DNA of 64,000 nt from Oceanicaulis sp. HLUCCA04 (GCA_001314625.1 LJSH01000001.1:682001-746000); one strand, 5' to 3'; shown: positions 25,157 to 34,789, counted from the stretch's first letter. The notes: a model not told the origin generated them from the sequence alone. Program-made: numbers and translations.

Positions 25157-26073
25157 CAGGCGCGTACGCCCAGCGGAGCGTCGGGATCGACCTCGAAACG
25201 GTATCCGCCCTCGTGCGGCGTCTCGACCGGCACGGATATGCCCGCCTTGCGCATCAGCGCGCCGGCAATATAGCGGGCCTGACGGTTGAAACCGTGTGTC
25301 TCGGCGATGCGGGGCGGCTGCCAGCCAAAGCGGCGGCGCATCACGCCGTTGAAATACATCGCATTGTTGAGCTGGCGTGCCTCAGGCGTTGTGTACTCGG
25401 TGGCCAGCGAAATGTTCAGCGTGCCCATATTTTCCACCCGGTGGGGCGTGTGCAGCGGCCAGCAGATCATCTCACCTGGCTCGAGATCGAAATAGCGCGC
25501 GTGCGGCTCGGCTTCCGGCCGGTGGATCAGCTCGTCATTGAACGCGTGCAGCAGCACTTCCTCGCGCTCGGCATCGGTCGCCACCTCGTCATGGTGGGGA
25601 TAGACGAAGACGCGCTTTTTCCCGCTGATATGCCAGAGCATGGTGTCGGTGCGGTCCATGTGGAAGGGCACTTTCGCCTGCGGCGAGGAGACCAGCAGGC
25701 CGCCGAGAATGCGCACCGGGTGGAAGCCCGGATTCTCATCCTGCAGCTCCTCGAACATCTGGTCCAGCAGGGCGCGGTATTCGTCGTGAATACCGAACAG
25801 ATTGCGCAGATTGATCCAGAGCCGGCCCGATTTGACGGCCCGGATCAGCTCTTTGCCGGTGAGCTTGCCCGGATCGCCGGTCTTCCAGGAGGTACGCGAA
25901 CCGGTCTCGTCCATGGTGGCAAAATCGGCATACTCACGGGGGTGAATCTCGATCAGACGCTCTACCGCCTCTTCACTGAAGAGCGGCGACGTATGGAGAT
26001 TGTGGTTGGCGCGCGTAATGCGCTTGCGGAAATCGTTGCGGGTCTGATCAGTCCAGTCTGCCAGCACGTCCAT
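25156..26073 (-). CDS. Cupin/JmjC-like HxD...H protein (paralogue 2)
   Basis: Counting from ATG 26073 (MDVLADWTDQTRNDF) the protein has 305 residues. His138-x-Asp140 (PFHMDRTDTMLW), VFVYPHHDE at 156-163 and His211 in WPLHTPHRVEN give the same possible Fe(II) triad as its neighbour. The N-terminal thirds also align (SPLFSEEAVERL with LPLFDDAALAAM). The frame is open to 26256, but the extra 61 residues lack conserved character. It is the first gene of a two-gene operon. Related proteins in other alphaproteobacteria are annotated only as cupin-like; I infer an oxygenase, with the substrate unknown. Confidence 0.7.
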   Translation of the reverse strand: MDVLADWTDQTRNDFRKRITRANHNLHTSPLFSEEAVERLIEIHPREYADFATMDETGSRTSWKTGDPGKLTGKELIRAVKSGRLWINLRNLFGIHDEYRALLDQMFEELQDENPGFHPVRILGGLLVSSPQAKVPFHMDRTDTMLWHISGKKRVFVYPHHDEVATDAEREEVLLHAFNDELIHRPEAEPHARYFDLEPGEMICWPLHTPHRVENMGTLNISLATEYTTPEARQLNNAMYFNGVMRRRFGWQPPRIAETHGFNRQARYIAGALMRKAGISVPVETPHEGGYRFEVDPDAPLGVRA

Positions 26074-26315
26074 GGCCCAAACCTTTGCTCTGATACTGTC
26101 CGGTTGCGGGACAGCGTGAGGGGATCGGGCGTTCACCATGCGAGGGACGTGCCAGTTATTCGTAGTGCTGCGGAGCGTTGGCGCCATCGCTGCGGGCAAA
26201 AGTGCCCCGGCGCCCAGCCGCTGTGCTGCCTGAGGGATTGGAGAAGCGCCCGGCAACCAGCGGACACTCCGGCTCCGTCAGTGGCCGGGAAGACGCCTGA
26301 CGGTCCACCGTCCTC

Positions 26316-26405
26316 TCGTCATGCCCGCGCAGGCGGGCATCCAGAGATCGCAGGGTGAAGACCGGGTTTCCCGCTCTGGGTTCCCGCCTGCGCGGGAACG
26401 ACGAA
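26316..26405. repeat. Palindromic intergenic repeat, family A copy 1
   Basis: Two GC-rich arms, CCCGCGCAGGCGGG and TTCCCGCCTGCGCGGGAA, about 35 bases apart and each preceded or followed by a TC/CGTCAT or ACGACGAA edge. The arms can pair locally and with each other. A close relative lies at 36689-36779. Confidence 0.75.
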
Positions 26406-26427
26406 CCGGAAAAGACGGGGACAACCC

Positions 26428-28404
26428 CTAACTGGCCGCCTCTTCGGCCAGCGCGACCAGCACATCGCCTTCATTTACCTGCTGGCCCTCGGCGGCATTG
26501 ACCGTCTCGATTACTCCGTCGCGCGGGGCGGTCAGCGCCATTTCCATCTTCATTGCTTCCATGACGGCGAGGGTCTGACCCTTGCTGACACTGTCGCCAG
26601 CCTTCACCTGCACGCTGAGCATCTTGCCGGGCATGGGCGCCTTGATGGCGTCCCCGCCCGCCAACGCATCGGCATCAACCGCCGCATCGTGATCGCGGAC
26701 CAGCACAGCCTGGCCCTGCAAGGTGACGAGCAGGCCATCACGGTGATGCTCCACACCTGCCAGCAGGGTTTCCCCGTCCTGGGTGAACTCAACCACTCCG
26801 CCCTGTTCACCCAGATACCCTTGCACATCGGCAAGCGCGAGATGCTCGCCATTCACGGTCACGCCGCCATCGGAAAGGCGCACTGACAGGCGTTCACCGC
26901 CGGCGTCCAAGCCATATTCCACGTGCGGCGCACCATTGAGACGAAACCCGGCCAGAGAGTCCCAGGGATCACTGCCCCGCCCTGCCCCGGAGAGGACCAG
27001 CGCCGCCACAGCGTAATGCGTTGCAGGCAGGCCCGGAGGCACGAGTTCATCGAGATGCGCCTCGATAAAGCCGGTATAGACATCGCCTGCACCGAAATTG
27101 GGGTGGGCCAGTGCCCGGCGCAAAAAGCCCGCATTGGTGCGTACCGGCCAGACGCCGACATCGCTGTCGATGGCATCGACAAGGCGCTCGATCGCTTCTT
27201 CACGGTCGCCGCCATGGGCGATGATCTTGGCGATCATCGGATCGTAGAACATGGTGACTTCGCCGCCCTGCTCGACGCCGGAGTCCACGCGCACGCCCTC
27301 GCCCCCCTCGGGAAGATCCAGACGCTCCAGCACGCCGGTCGACGGCAGGAAACCGGTTGAGGGGTCTTCGGCATAAAGCCGCGCTTCGACGGCGTGGCCC
27401 GAAAGCGTGACCGCCTCTTGCGGCGGCACATGGCCGCCCGCAGCGACTTCAAGCTGCAGGCGCACCAGATCAAGGCCGGTGACCATCTCTGTGACAGGAT
27501 GTTCCACCTGCAGGCGGGTATTCATCTCCATGAAATAGAAGCCGTCGGTGCGCAGCGCGCCAGAGCCATCCACGATGAATTCGACCGTGCCCGCACCGGC
27601 ATAATTGACGGCCTGCGCCGCGCGCACCGCAGCCGAGCACATGGCCTCGCGCACGTCTTCGGACATGCCGGGCGCGGGCGCTTCCTCCAGCACTTTCTGG
27701 TGCCGGCGCTGCAGCGAACAATCGCGCTCGAACAGATGGATCACGTTGCCGTGGCTGTCGCCAAAGACCTGCACCTCGATATGGCGCGGGCTGGTGATGT
27801 ATTTCTCGATAAGGACATTCTCATCGCCAAAGCTGGAGGCGGCCTCGCGCTTGCAGCTGTCTAGAGCCGCCGCGAAATCACCCGCCTTGTCCACCTTGCG
27901 CATACCCTTGCCGCCGCCACCGGCGACCGCCTTGATCAGGACCGGATAGCCGATCTCGTCAGCCTGTTTCTGAAGAAAGGCCGGATCCTGATTATCCCCG
28001 TGATAACCGGGCGTTACCGGAACGCCGGCCTTTTCCATCAGCGCCTTGGCGCGGTCTTTCAGACCCATCGCCTCAATGGCTTCCGGGCTTGGACCAACGA
28101 AGATGATGCCGTTCCTGGCGCATTCGCGCGCAAAGCCGGCATTTTCCGACAGGAAGCCATAGCCGGGGTGGATCGCATCAGCGCCGGTATCCCTGGCCGC
28201 CTTGATGATCCGTTCAGCAACCAAATAGCTCTCACGCGCCGGGGACGGCCCAATATGTACCGCCTCGTCCGCCATCTTGACGTGGACAGCCTTTGCGTCT
28301 GCGTCCGAGTAGACCGCGACCGTGGCAATGCCCATCTGGCGCGCCGATCTGATCACCCGGCAGGCGATCTCTCCGCGATTGGCAATGAGGAGTTTGTTGA
28401 TCAT
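26428..28404 (-). CDS. mccA: Methylcrotonoyl-CoA carboxylase biotin-containing subunit
   Basis: A 658-residue fusion of biotin carboxylase (about 1-445), a linker/BT domain and a C-terminal biotinyl domain with EAMKME, biotin on Lys619. ATP-grasp motifs include KAVAGGGGKGMR and the MNTRLQVEHPVTE active-site stretch. The family includes acetyl-, propionyl- and methylcrotonyl-CoA carboxylases; I prefer MccA because mccB, a methylglutaconyl-CoA hydratase-like gene and isovaleryl-CoA dehydrogenase lie nearby on the same strand, and a second, more PccA-like subunit is encoded at 46243-48267. With MccB it carboxylates 3-methylcrotonyl-CoA in leucine breakdown. Confidence 0.85.
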   Translation of the reverse strand: MINKLLIANRGEIACRVIRSARQMGIATVAVYSDADAKAVHVKMADEAVHIGPSPARESYLVAERIIKAARDTGADAIHPGYGFLSENAGFARECARNGIIFVGPSPEAIEAMGLKDRAKALMEKAGVPVTPGYHGDNQDPAFLQKQADEIGYPVLIKAVAGGGGKGMRKVDKAGDFAAALDSCKREAASSFGDENVLIEKYITSPRHIEVQVFGDSHGNVIHLFERDCSLQRRHQKVLEEAPAPGMSEDVREAMCSAAVRAAQAVNYAGAGTVEFIVDGSGALRTDGFYFMEMNTRLQVEHPVTEMVTGLDLVRLQLEVAAGGHVPPQEAVTLSGHAVEARLYAEDPSTGFLPSTGVLERLDLPEGGEGVRVDSGVEQGGEVTMFYDPMIAKIIAHGGDREEAIERLVDAIDSDVGVWPVRTNAGFLRRALAHPNFGAGDVYTGFIEAHLDELVPPGLPATHYAVAALVLSGAGRGSDPWDSLAGFRLNGAPHVEYGLDAGGERLSVRLSDGGVTVNGEHLALADVQGYLGEQGGVVEFTQDGETLLAGVEHHRDGLLVTLQGQAVLVRDHDAAVDADALAGGDAIKAPMPGKMLSVQVKAGDSVSKGQTLAVMEAMKMEMALTAPRDGVIETVNAAEGQQVNEGDVLVALAEEAAS

Positions 28405-28452
28405 GGGCGGGCCCTTTTTCTCTGATCCGGTCGCTTTGCGCGTTGTGGGCGA

Positions 28453-29322
28453 TCAGCGCGGTACGCGCAAGCGCGCACCCGCCGCACGATGCACTGCAGC
28501 CACCAGAACAAAGCTGATAATCATCAGCAAATACCATGAACCCAGCTTGGCCAGGGACACCATGTGCCAGCCCGCCTCCTGCCCCGGATAGGCCCAGGCG
28601 CGCGCAAAAGTGCCAATATTCTCGGCAAACCAGATGAACAGCGCGACCAGCACCAGCCCGACAGCCAAGGGCATGCAGCGATGTGCCCGGTCGGGCCGGA
28701 ACCAGACCACGCAAGGACCGTAGATCAGTACGCTGGCTGCAAACAATGCCCAGCGCATATCGACCGTGAAATGGTGGGTGAAGAAATTTACATAGACCGC
28801 CAGCGCCAGCAGGCCCTGCATCCACAAGGGCGGAAAGCGGTCATAATGGAAATCAAACAGGCGCCAGACCCGCGCCAGATAGCTGCCCACAGCCGCATAC
28901 ATGAAGCCGGAAAACAGCGGCACGCCCGCAATCGCCAGAATGGCCTGCCCCGCTTCGGGATAGATCCAGGAGCCCATCGCGACCTTGAAGACTTCCATCA
29001 CCGTGCCGACGACGTGGAAGACCGCAATGACCTTCGCCTCCCCCAGCGTTTCAAGCCCGAAGGCCAGCATGGCAATCTGGATGAGGATTGCCGCAAGGGT
29101 AATGACATCATAGCGCGCTATCACAGCATCCGCCGGATAGAACAGGAAGCTCGCCAGCAACACCAAGAGCATCAGCGCCCCGAACAGGCACGCCCAGCCC
29201 TGCTTGATGCCAAAGGCCAGAAACTCAAACGCATACCCGCTCCAGCGCCCCTGTACGAGCCGGGTTCGCAGGGCTTCACGATGCCGGTGAAATGCCGCTT
29301 CCAGCTGGCGCAGGGTCAACAT
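28453..29322 (-). CDS. DUF817 family membrane protein
   Basis: A 289-residue protein with about eight hydrophobic helices and conserved polar stretches such as GTVMEVFKVAMGSW and FFTHHFTVDMRW that fit the DUF817 (YoaT-like) family. Function unknown. It lies between mccA (48 bases downstream) and the crotonase gene (18 bases upstream), so it is probably co-transcribed with the leucine-catabolism genes, without evidence of a shared job. Confidence 0.65.
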   Translation of the reverse strand: MLTLRQLEAAFHRHREALRTRLVQGRWSGYAFEFLAFGIKQGWACLFGALMLLVLLASFLFYPADAVIARYDVITLAAILIQIAMLAFGLETLGEAKVIAVFHVVGTVMEVFKVAMGSWIYPEAGQAILAIAGVPLFSGFMYAAVGSYLARVWRLFDFHYDRFPPLWMQGLLALAVYVNFFTHHFTVDMRWALFAASVLIYGPCVVWFRPDRAHRCMPLAVGLVLVALFIWFAENIGTFARAWAYPGQEAGWHMVSLAKLGSWYLLMIISFVLVAAVHRAAGARLRVPR

Positions 29323-29340
29323 TGCCGAACCGCCGGTGGG

Positions 29341-30135
29341 CTATTTCACCCAGACGGGTTTGCGTTTCTCCAGGAAAGCGGCAAGCCCCTCACGGCCTTC
29401 CTCGCTGACGCGCCGGTCGGCGATCAGTCTGGCCGTGTGCTTGCCAAGCCGGTCGTCAATTTCCTGGCCGGCCACATCATCGACCAGCGCCTTGGCGGCA
29501 GCGACAGCCCCCGGCGCAGCAGAAAAGGCCAGCTTGGCCACCTCTTCCAGCATGTCATCAAGATCGTCCGCGCTGTCGACGACATATTGGACAAGACCGA
29601 TCTTGTGGGCGAAATCGCCGTCAAAACCTTCACCTGTGGCAAAGAGTGCCTTTGCCCAGCGCGGCCCGATGGCGCGCACCACAAACGGCGAAATCGTGGC
29701 CGGCGTCAGGCCCAGGCGCACCTCTGAAAAGCGGAACTTGGTGTCCTTGGCGGCAATGGCGACATCACAGGCCGCGACCAGCCCGGCCCCGCCGCCCATT
29801 GCCGCGCCCTGCACCAGAGCCACGGTCAGTTGCGGCAGGTCGTGCAGCTTGCGCAGCATCCGCGCCAGCCCCAGCGCATCCTCCTCATTGTCCTCATGGG
29901 TCCAGTCGGCAGCGGCCTGCATCCATTCAAGGTCGGCGCCGGCCGAGAAGCTGGGTCCCGCCCCGCGCAGGACCACCATGCGCACCTCGTCGGTATTGGC
30001 GCGCAGCGTCTCGAACATGTCCGACAGAGCGGCGATCACATCCGCGTTGAAAGCATTGTGCTTTTCAGGCCGGTTCAGCGTGATAACCGCGGTGCCACCT
30101 TGTGTGACGGAAAGCAGGACATCGTTTGCGTTCAT
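29341..30135 (-). CDS. Enoyl-CoA hydratase, probable methylglutaconyl-CoA hydratase
   Basis: A 264-residue crotonase-fold enzyme with the oxyanion-hole segments FSAGADLEWMQ and QGAAMGGGAGLVAACD. The DLEWMQ motif resembles AUH/LiuC-type methylglutaconyl-CoA hydratases, and its place next to mccA supports that role, the step after MccAB in leucine catabolism. The ATG at 30135 has AGGAG eight bases upstream; an open frame of 44 more codons lacks support. Substrate assignment is inference from context. Confidence 0.82.
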   Translation of the reverse strand: MNANDVLLSVTQGGTAVITLNRPEKHNAFNADVIAALSDMFETLRANTDEVRMVVLRGAGPSFSAGADLEWMQAAADWTHEDNEEDALGLARMLRKLHDLPQLTVALVQGAAMGGGAGLVAACDVAIAAKDTKFRFSEVRLGLTPATISPFVVRAIGPRWAKALFATGEGFDGDFAHKIGLVQYVVDSADDLDDMLEEVAKLAFSAAPGAVAAAKALVDDVAGQEIDDRLGKHTARLIADRRVSEEGREGLAAFLEKRKPVWVK

Positions 30136-30206
30136 GGGGAGAGCTCCTGGCCGGGCGGTCAACGGGACTGCGGATTGCTCATCATTAAGCCAGCGCAGGG
30201 CGCAAA

Positions 30207-30240
30207 GCAAAGCGCCCCGGCCAGAGGACCGGGGCGGCTC
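30207..30240 (-). terminator. Hairpin after small membrane-protein genes
   Basis: An 8-bp perfect stem (30213-30220 with 30229-30236) with an 8-base loop, followed on the minus strand by CTTTGCTTT. It lies between the small membrane-protein gene and the crotonase gene, so it may separate the two transcripts. Confidence 0.6.
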
Positions 30241-30310
30241 GCACAGACTGCACGAAAACAGCACCAATCCCCCGATCAGCGCCCTCTCGTCCTGATACGC
30301 ACGGTTTCGC

Positions 30311-30670
30311 CTAGCGGCGGAAAATCAAGCTCTTGACAATGAACAGCACGATCAGCGCGGCGAAATACGCCACACCGAGGAACGCCACATATTGCCAGTA
30401 GCTCATGTCGGACACAGGCGGCATGGAGAACGCTGCGCCGTCACGCACCATCGGCAGCACCTGATCGACCACGACGTGGATGATAATCCCCACCACGGTG
30501 AAAATCAGAATGGCACCAAAACTTTGCATCATCAGCGCCATGACAACAGCAATCACGCCCATCTGGATGCCAAGCTCGGTCCAGTTACCCGGCCCGTGCA
30601 TATCCAGCCCGGCACGCAACCAGGCCCATACAGGCTCGAGATAGCCCCATACTGTATCAAGAATTTCCAT
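30311..30670 (-). CDS. Small membrane protein, twin 1
   Basis: A 119-residue protein with three hydrophobic segments (about 35-70 as one or two helices, and 92-115). I do not recognise the family. Its second half aligns with the neighbouring 105-residue protein: HVVVDQVLP against HLLVDVLLP, and YWQYVAFL against FWRYVAVL, each followed by a hydrophobic helix and a basic end (KSLIFRR, KRLLLKR). The ATG at 30670 has GAGGGG seven bases upstream. The two genes are clearly tandem paralogues. Confidence 0.65.
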   Translation of the reverse strand: MEILDTVWGYLEPVWAWLRAGLDMHGPGNWTELGIQMGVIAVVMALMMQSFGAILIFTVVGIIIHVVVDQVLPMVRDGAAFSMPPVSDMSYWQYVAFLGVAYFAALIVLFIVKSLIFRR

Positions 30671-30807
30671 TACATTTCCCCTCATTCGCCAGCCCGAACG
30701 GGCAGTCCCATCGGCAACCGTGCCAAAATCTTACCAAAAAGCAAACGAAATCACACCCTGCACGGGCGGGTTGAGCGCCCGGCACGCATGTTGCGGACGC
30801 AGCAATC

Positions 30808-31125
30808 CTACCGTTTAAGGAGCAAACGCTTGAGGAGCGCCAGCAGACTGATCACGATCAGATACCCGGCCAGCAAGACCGCCACATAGCGCCAGAACGG
30901 CATCGACAACACGTCGGGCAGGCGCAAGGCAGCGTTATTGGCCAGAACCGGTAGCAGAACATCAACCAGCAGGTGAACCAGCATCGCCCCCACCACAAAG
31001 ACGATCAGCCGCCCCCAGGATGGCAACAGAAGCGCCGCCACCAGTGCGATGATAAGGCCCTGAACGCCGTTGACGGCGCTAAATCCCTGCCGGAAAAAAT
31101 CCAGTACGGGTTGAAGTGCATCCAT
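30808..31125 (-). CDS. Small membrane protein, twin 2
   Basis: A 105-residue protein with an N-terminal amphipathic stretch, two hydrophobic helices (about 22-60), a conserved HxxxD-xxLP loop and a third helix ending in a poly-basic tail. It is the paralogue of 30311-30670 and lies 137 bases upstream of it. Function is unknown; conserved His and Asp next to a membrane helix could be a metal or proton site, which is a guess. Confidence 0.62.
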   Translation of the reverse strand: MDALQPVLDFFRQGFSAVNGVQGLIIALVAALLLPSWGRLIVFVVGAMLVHLLVDVLLPVLANNAALRLPDVLSMPFWRYVAVLLAGYLIVISLLALLKRLLLKR

Positions 31126-31219
31126 GAAATTGCCCCCCGGCTTTGCCTCGTATGGTTAACGCAGCAAACCGGAGATGGTTGCCCATGGCAAGCGAAAGCT
31201 GGCGGCCGTGCCGCCTGTG

Positions 31220-31801
31220 CTATTTTCCGGCGCGGCCCAGAGCGCGCATTTTCGCCAGCATGCGCTGGCGGTTTTCCACGCTCATTTCTATCGCGCCGAA
31301 AATGGTGTGGCGCACCGGGCTGAAGCCCGATAACTGGAACACGCCCGCTTTCAGGGCCTTGAACGAATGGGCGTGAAAGAAAATGCTGTAGGCAAAGGCG
31401 GGCATGCCCATGGTCATCACGATACGAGCCGATTTGCCGCGCATCCGCTTTGCCGGCCACAGGCCTTTCGCCTCTGTCTTTACGAGGAAATCATTGCGAG
31501 CCAAATGCTCCAGAAACGCCTTGGTCCGCGAGGGAAGCGTGCCCAGCCATAGTGGGTGAACCAGCACCATGTGTTCGGCGCGCGACAGCATAACCTGTAC
31601 GGCAGCGATATCGGCCGGCGGCGGGGTGGTGAAGGCGTGCGCATTCTCCAAAAAGTCGAAATCAAGCGCGCCGATATCCACGCGCGAAACCGAATTGCCG
31701 CCCTCGTTCGCACCCTCATGATAGGCATTGCACAAGGCGTGGCAGAACCGGTCTTTTGAAGAATCCGGGTGTCCGTTTACCAGCAGAATCGAGCGCGCCA
31801 T
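31220..31801 (-). CDS. Flavodoxin-fold NAD(P)H oxidoreductase
   Basis: The 193-residue protein has the flavodoxin_2 pattern: SILLVNGHPDSSKDRFCHAL (phosphate-binding loop for FMN/FAD), VLVHPLWLGTLPSRTKAFLEH, and a GMPAFAYSIFF segment. It belongs with NQO/MdaB-like quinone or nitro reductases. AAGGA precedes the ATG at 31801. Its physiological electron acceptor is unknown. Confidence 0.82.
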   Translation of the reverse strand: MARSILLVNGHPDSSKDRFCHALCNAYHEGANEGGNSVSRVDIGALDFDFLENAHAFTTPPPADIAAVQVMLSRAEHMVLVHPLWLGTLPSRTKAFLEHLARNDFLVKTEAKGLWPAKRMRGKSARIVMTMGMPAFAYSIFFHAHSFKALKAGVFQLSGFSPVRHTIFGAIEMSVENRQRMLAKMRALGRAGK

Positions 31802-32212
31802 GACTGTTTTTCCTTAAAATGAATAGGGATATTAGACCCCAGCGGCGGCCAGCGCCATGCGGCAGATTAGTGAGTTCGCGGTTTACGGGTGACTTATCAG
31901 ATCGCGCGTTTTCCAGGCGAAAGCCGGAATCCAGAAAGAGACTGGCCACCGGCTTTCGCCGGTGAAACGCGGGAGAACGGAAAACCTCTCCCAGGTCTCG
32001 TTCTCCAGCCGAGCGTAGCGAGGTCCCGGGAATCCATGCCTGCAACAAGCAGGCAGGGGGACTCTCTCAGGCATGGGTCACCCGCATGCGCGGGTGATGA
32101 CACTCGTTGGAGGACTGTGATTCCCCGGCGTGCAGCGCCGCATGCGCAACCGCGTCCGAGCCAATGCGAGGAGCGAAGCCCGGAGGCGCTGAGCATTAGG
32201 AAAAACCGCCCC
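31802..32212. repeat. Repeat-rich intergenic region
   Basis: About 410 bases without a gene. It holds several imperfect palindromes: GGCGAAAGCCGGAATCC and CACCGGCTTTCGCCGGTG around 31915-31970, ACCCGCATGCGCGGGT near 32080-32095, and at 32157-32206 a copy of the repeat seen at 23690-23739. No RNA gene was recognised. Confidence 0.55.
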
Positions 32213-33820
32213 CTACATCCTGAACACGCCAAAGCGCGTCTTCTCGATGGGGGCGTTGAGGCAGGCCCAGAGGGCAAGGCCGACGACGTCGCGCGTCTGG
32301 TCGGGCGCGATTACGCCATCATCCCAGAGCCGCGCGGTGGAATAATAGGGCGAGCCCTCTTCCTCGTACTTTTCGCGGATCGGGGCCTTGAAGGCGGCTT
32401 CCTTTTCCGCGCTCCACTCCTCGCCGCGCGCCTCCATGCCGTCACGCTTGACGGTGGCAAGCACGCTGGCGGCCTGCTCCCCGCCCATCACCGAGATGCG
32501 CGCATTGGGCCACATGAACAGAAAGCGCGGGCCATAGGCGCGCCCGCACATGCCGTAATTGCCCGCACCATAGGAGCCGCCAATGATCACCGTGATTTTT
32601 GGCACGCGGGCGCAAGAGACGGCGGTGACCAGCTTGGCGCCGTCCTTGGCGATGCCGCCTGCCTCATACTTCGATCCGACCATGAAGCCGGTAATGTTCT
32701 GCAGGAAAAGAAGCGGAATGCCGCGCTGGCAGCACAGCTCGATGAAGTGTGCGCCTTTGAGCGCGCTTTCAGAGAAGATCACGCCATTATTGGCAATGAT
32801 GCCAACCGGCATGCCGTGCAGGCGGGCGAAGCCGGTGACCAGTGTTTCGCCGTAGAGCGCCTTGAACTCGTCAAAGCGTGAGCCGTCGACGATGCGCGCG
32901 ATTACCTCGCGCACATCATAGGGCGTGCGCACGTCTGACGGGATCACACCGTTGAGCGTCGCCGGATCGAGCGCCGGCGCTTCCGGTTCGGACAAGTCCA
33001 TGTCCACGCGCTTGACGGTGTTCAGGCCCGCCACGATGCGCCGCGCGGTCTGCAAGGCGTGATCATCATTGGCGGCGTAGTGATCTACCACACCGGAGCG
33101 GCGGGCATGGACGTCCGCACCGCCGAGATCCTCTGCCGATATAACCTCGCCGGTCGCGGCCTTCACCAGCGGCGGACCGCCCAGGAAGATCGTGCCCTGC
33201 TTGCGCACGATGATCGTCTCATCGCTCATCGCGGGCACATAGGCACCGCCCGCCGTGCACGAGCCCATCACCACGGCCACTTGCGCGATGCCTTCAGAGG
33301 ACAGGTTCGCCTGATTGAAGAAAATGCGGCCGAAATGCTCCCGGTCGGGGAAGACATCGGCCTGGAAGGGCAGGTTCGCGCCGCCAGAATCCACCAGATA
33401 GACGCATGGCAGGCGGTTCTCGCGGGCGATCTCCTGCGCGCGCAGATGCTTTTTCACCGTCAGCGGATAATAGGTGCCGCCCTTCACCGTGGCATCGTTG
33501 CAGACAATCATCACTTCGCGGCCCGACACACGGCCAATACCGGCAATCATGCCCGCGCCGTGGACATCGCCCTCATACATGCCATTGGCGGCCAAAGCGC
33601 CGATCTCCAGAAAGGGCGTGCCGGGGTCCAGCAGGCGCTGCACCCGCTCGCGCGGGAGCAGCTTACCGCGGGCAAGATGCTTCTCGCGTGCCCGCTCCGG
33701 CCCGCCCAGCGCGGCCTGCGCGGTGCGCGCTTTCAGCTCGGCGACCAGCTCGTCCATACGCGCGGCATTGGCCTTGAAACTGTCGGAGGCGGGATCAAGC
33801 TTGGTCGTGAGCTGGGTCAT
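32213..33820 (-). CDS. mccB: Methylcrotonoyl-CoA carboxylase carboxyltransferase subunit
   Basis: A 535-residue carboxyltransferase with the two crotonase-like halves; typical MccB stretches are [17 protein letters not shown] and [21 protein letters not shown], and the ending KTRFGVFRM is characteristic of this subunit. It transfers CO2 from biotin on MccA to 3-methylcrotonyl-CoA. MccA is encoded 3.8 kb downstream with five unrelated or loosely related genes between. The start at 33820 (MTQLTTKLD) fits family N-termini. Confidence 0.93.
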   Translation of the reverse strand: MTQLTTKLDPASDSFKANAARMDELVAELKARTAQAALGGPERAREKHLARGKLLPRERVQRLLDPGTPFLEIGALAANGMYEGDVHGAGMIAGIGRVSGREVMIVCNDATVKGGTYYPLTVKKHLRAQEIARENRLPCVYLVDSGGANLPFQADVFPDREHFGRIFFNQANLSSEGIAQVAVVMGSCTAGGAYVPAMSDETIIVRKQGTIFLGGPPLVKAATGEVISAEDLGGADVHARRSGVVDHYAANDDHALQTARRIVAGLNTVKRVDMDLSEPEAPALDPATLNGVIPSDVRTPYDVREVIARIVDGSRFDEFKALYGETLVTGFARLHGMPVGIIANNGVIFSESALKGAHFIELCCQRGIPLLFLQNITGFMVGSKYEAGGIAKDGAKLVTAVSCARVPKITVIIGGSYGAGNYGMCGRAYGPRFLFMWPNARISVMGGEQAASVLATVKRDGMEARGEEWSAEKEAAFKAPIREKYEEEGSPYYSTARLWDDGVIAPDQTRDVVGLALWACLNAPIEKTRFGVFRM

Positions 33821-33946
33821 GGCACTTTCGCTGAAAACGGCTTTAATGGCGTGCCACTTATCCCGCCCGCATGGTGCAAGGCAACGCCTTTGCGTCGGTC
33901 AGGCCCACAGGTATCTGCCATTCGTCCTAGCAGGAAAGGACTTCCC

Positions 33947-34789
33947 ATGACCGACTGGACCAGTTTCGCCCTGGCATCTGACGGCCCGATTGCCCGCCTG
34001 ACGCTGAATCGGCCGGACAAGCGCAACACGATGATTCCCGCCTTCTGGCGCGAACTGCCCGAAGCGGTGAATGCGCTGTCAGACGCTGGCGAAACGCGGG
34101 TGCTGATCCTCGATGCTGAAGGCCCGGTCTTCACAGCCGGCATGGATATTTCGGTCTTTACCGATCCCAATGCGCTATCGACGGATACAGCCGCGATGCG
34201 CGAAGCCTTCATGAATGCCGCGCTGGCCCTGCAGGGCGCGTTCACGGCCTTTGAACGCGCGCGCTTTCCGGTGATCGCCGCCATGCAAGGCCCCTGCGTG
34301 GGCGGGGGCGTCGACATGGTCACGGCGTGTGATCTGCGCTATGCGACCAAAGATGCCTGGCTGCGCATCGAGGAAACCAATATCGGCATGATGGCCGATG
34401 TCGGCACGCTGCAGCGCCTGCCCCGCCTGATCCCGTCCGGCATCGCGCTGGAACTGGCCTATACCGGTGAGACACTGAGCCCTGAGCGCGCCCATGCGCT
34501 GGGCCTGGTCAATGGCGTGCTGCCCGACGAGGCAGCCCTGAAAGCCCATGTGAACGCCGTCGCCGAGCGCATTGCCAGCCGGCCGCCGCTGACGATTGCC
34601 GGGATCAAGAAATCCCATCTCTATTCGCGCGATCATTCCGTCGCCGACAGTCTCGAACATGTGATGACACTGCAGGCTTCCATCTGGAATCCCCATGATA
34701 TCGTCGAGGCCATGTCGGCCCGCTCTGAAAAGCGTGACGGCAATTTCACACCGCTTGCGCCGCTCAAACGGCTGGGCCGCGACACCTAG
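33947..34789 (+). CDS. Crotonase/enoyl-CoA hydratase-isomerase family protein
   Basis: A 280-residue crotonase with oxyanion-hole segments FTAGMDISVF and QGPCVGGGVDMVTACD. The acidic pair and the EETNIGMMADVGTLQRLPRL stretch resemble dienoyl-CoA isomerases (ECH1-like) more than hydratases. The ATG at 33947 has AGGA upstream; the frame is open further but overlaps the mccB promoter region. It is divergent from mccB and 27 bases before the DUF885 gene, so it may be in the same transcript. The substrate is unknown. Confidence 0.82.
   Translation: MTDWTSFALASDGPIARLTLNRPDKRNTMIPAFWRELPEAVNALSDAGETRVLILDAEGPVFTAGMDISVFTDPNALSTDTAAMREAFMNAALALQGAFTAFERARFPVIAAMQGPCVGGGVDMVTACDLRYATKDAWLRIEETNIGMMADVGTLQRLPRLIPSGIALELAYTGETLSPERAHALGLVNGVLPDEAALKAHVNAVAERIASRPPLTIAGIKKSHLYSRDHSVADSLEHVMTLQASIWNPHDIVEAMSARSEKRDGNFTPLAPLKRLGRDT

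Noticed and set aside
33059-33946. N-terminal extension of the crotonase to 576 codons
   Set aside because: It overlaps mccB in antisense and lacks crotonase features; the ATG at 33947 has a ribosome site and the normal start.
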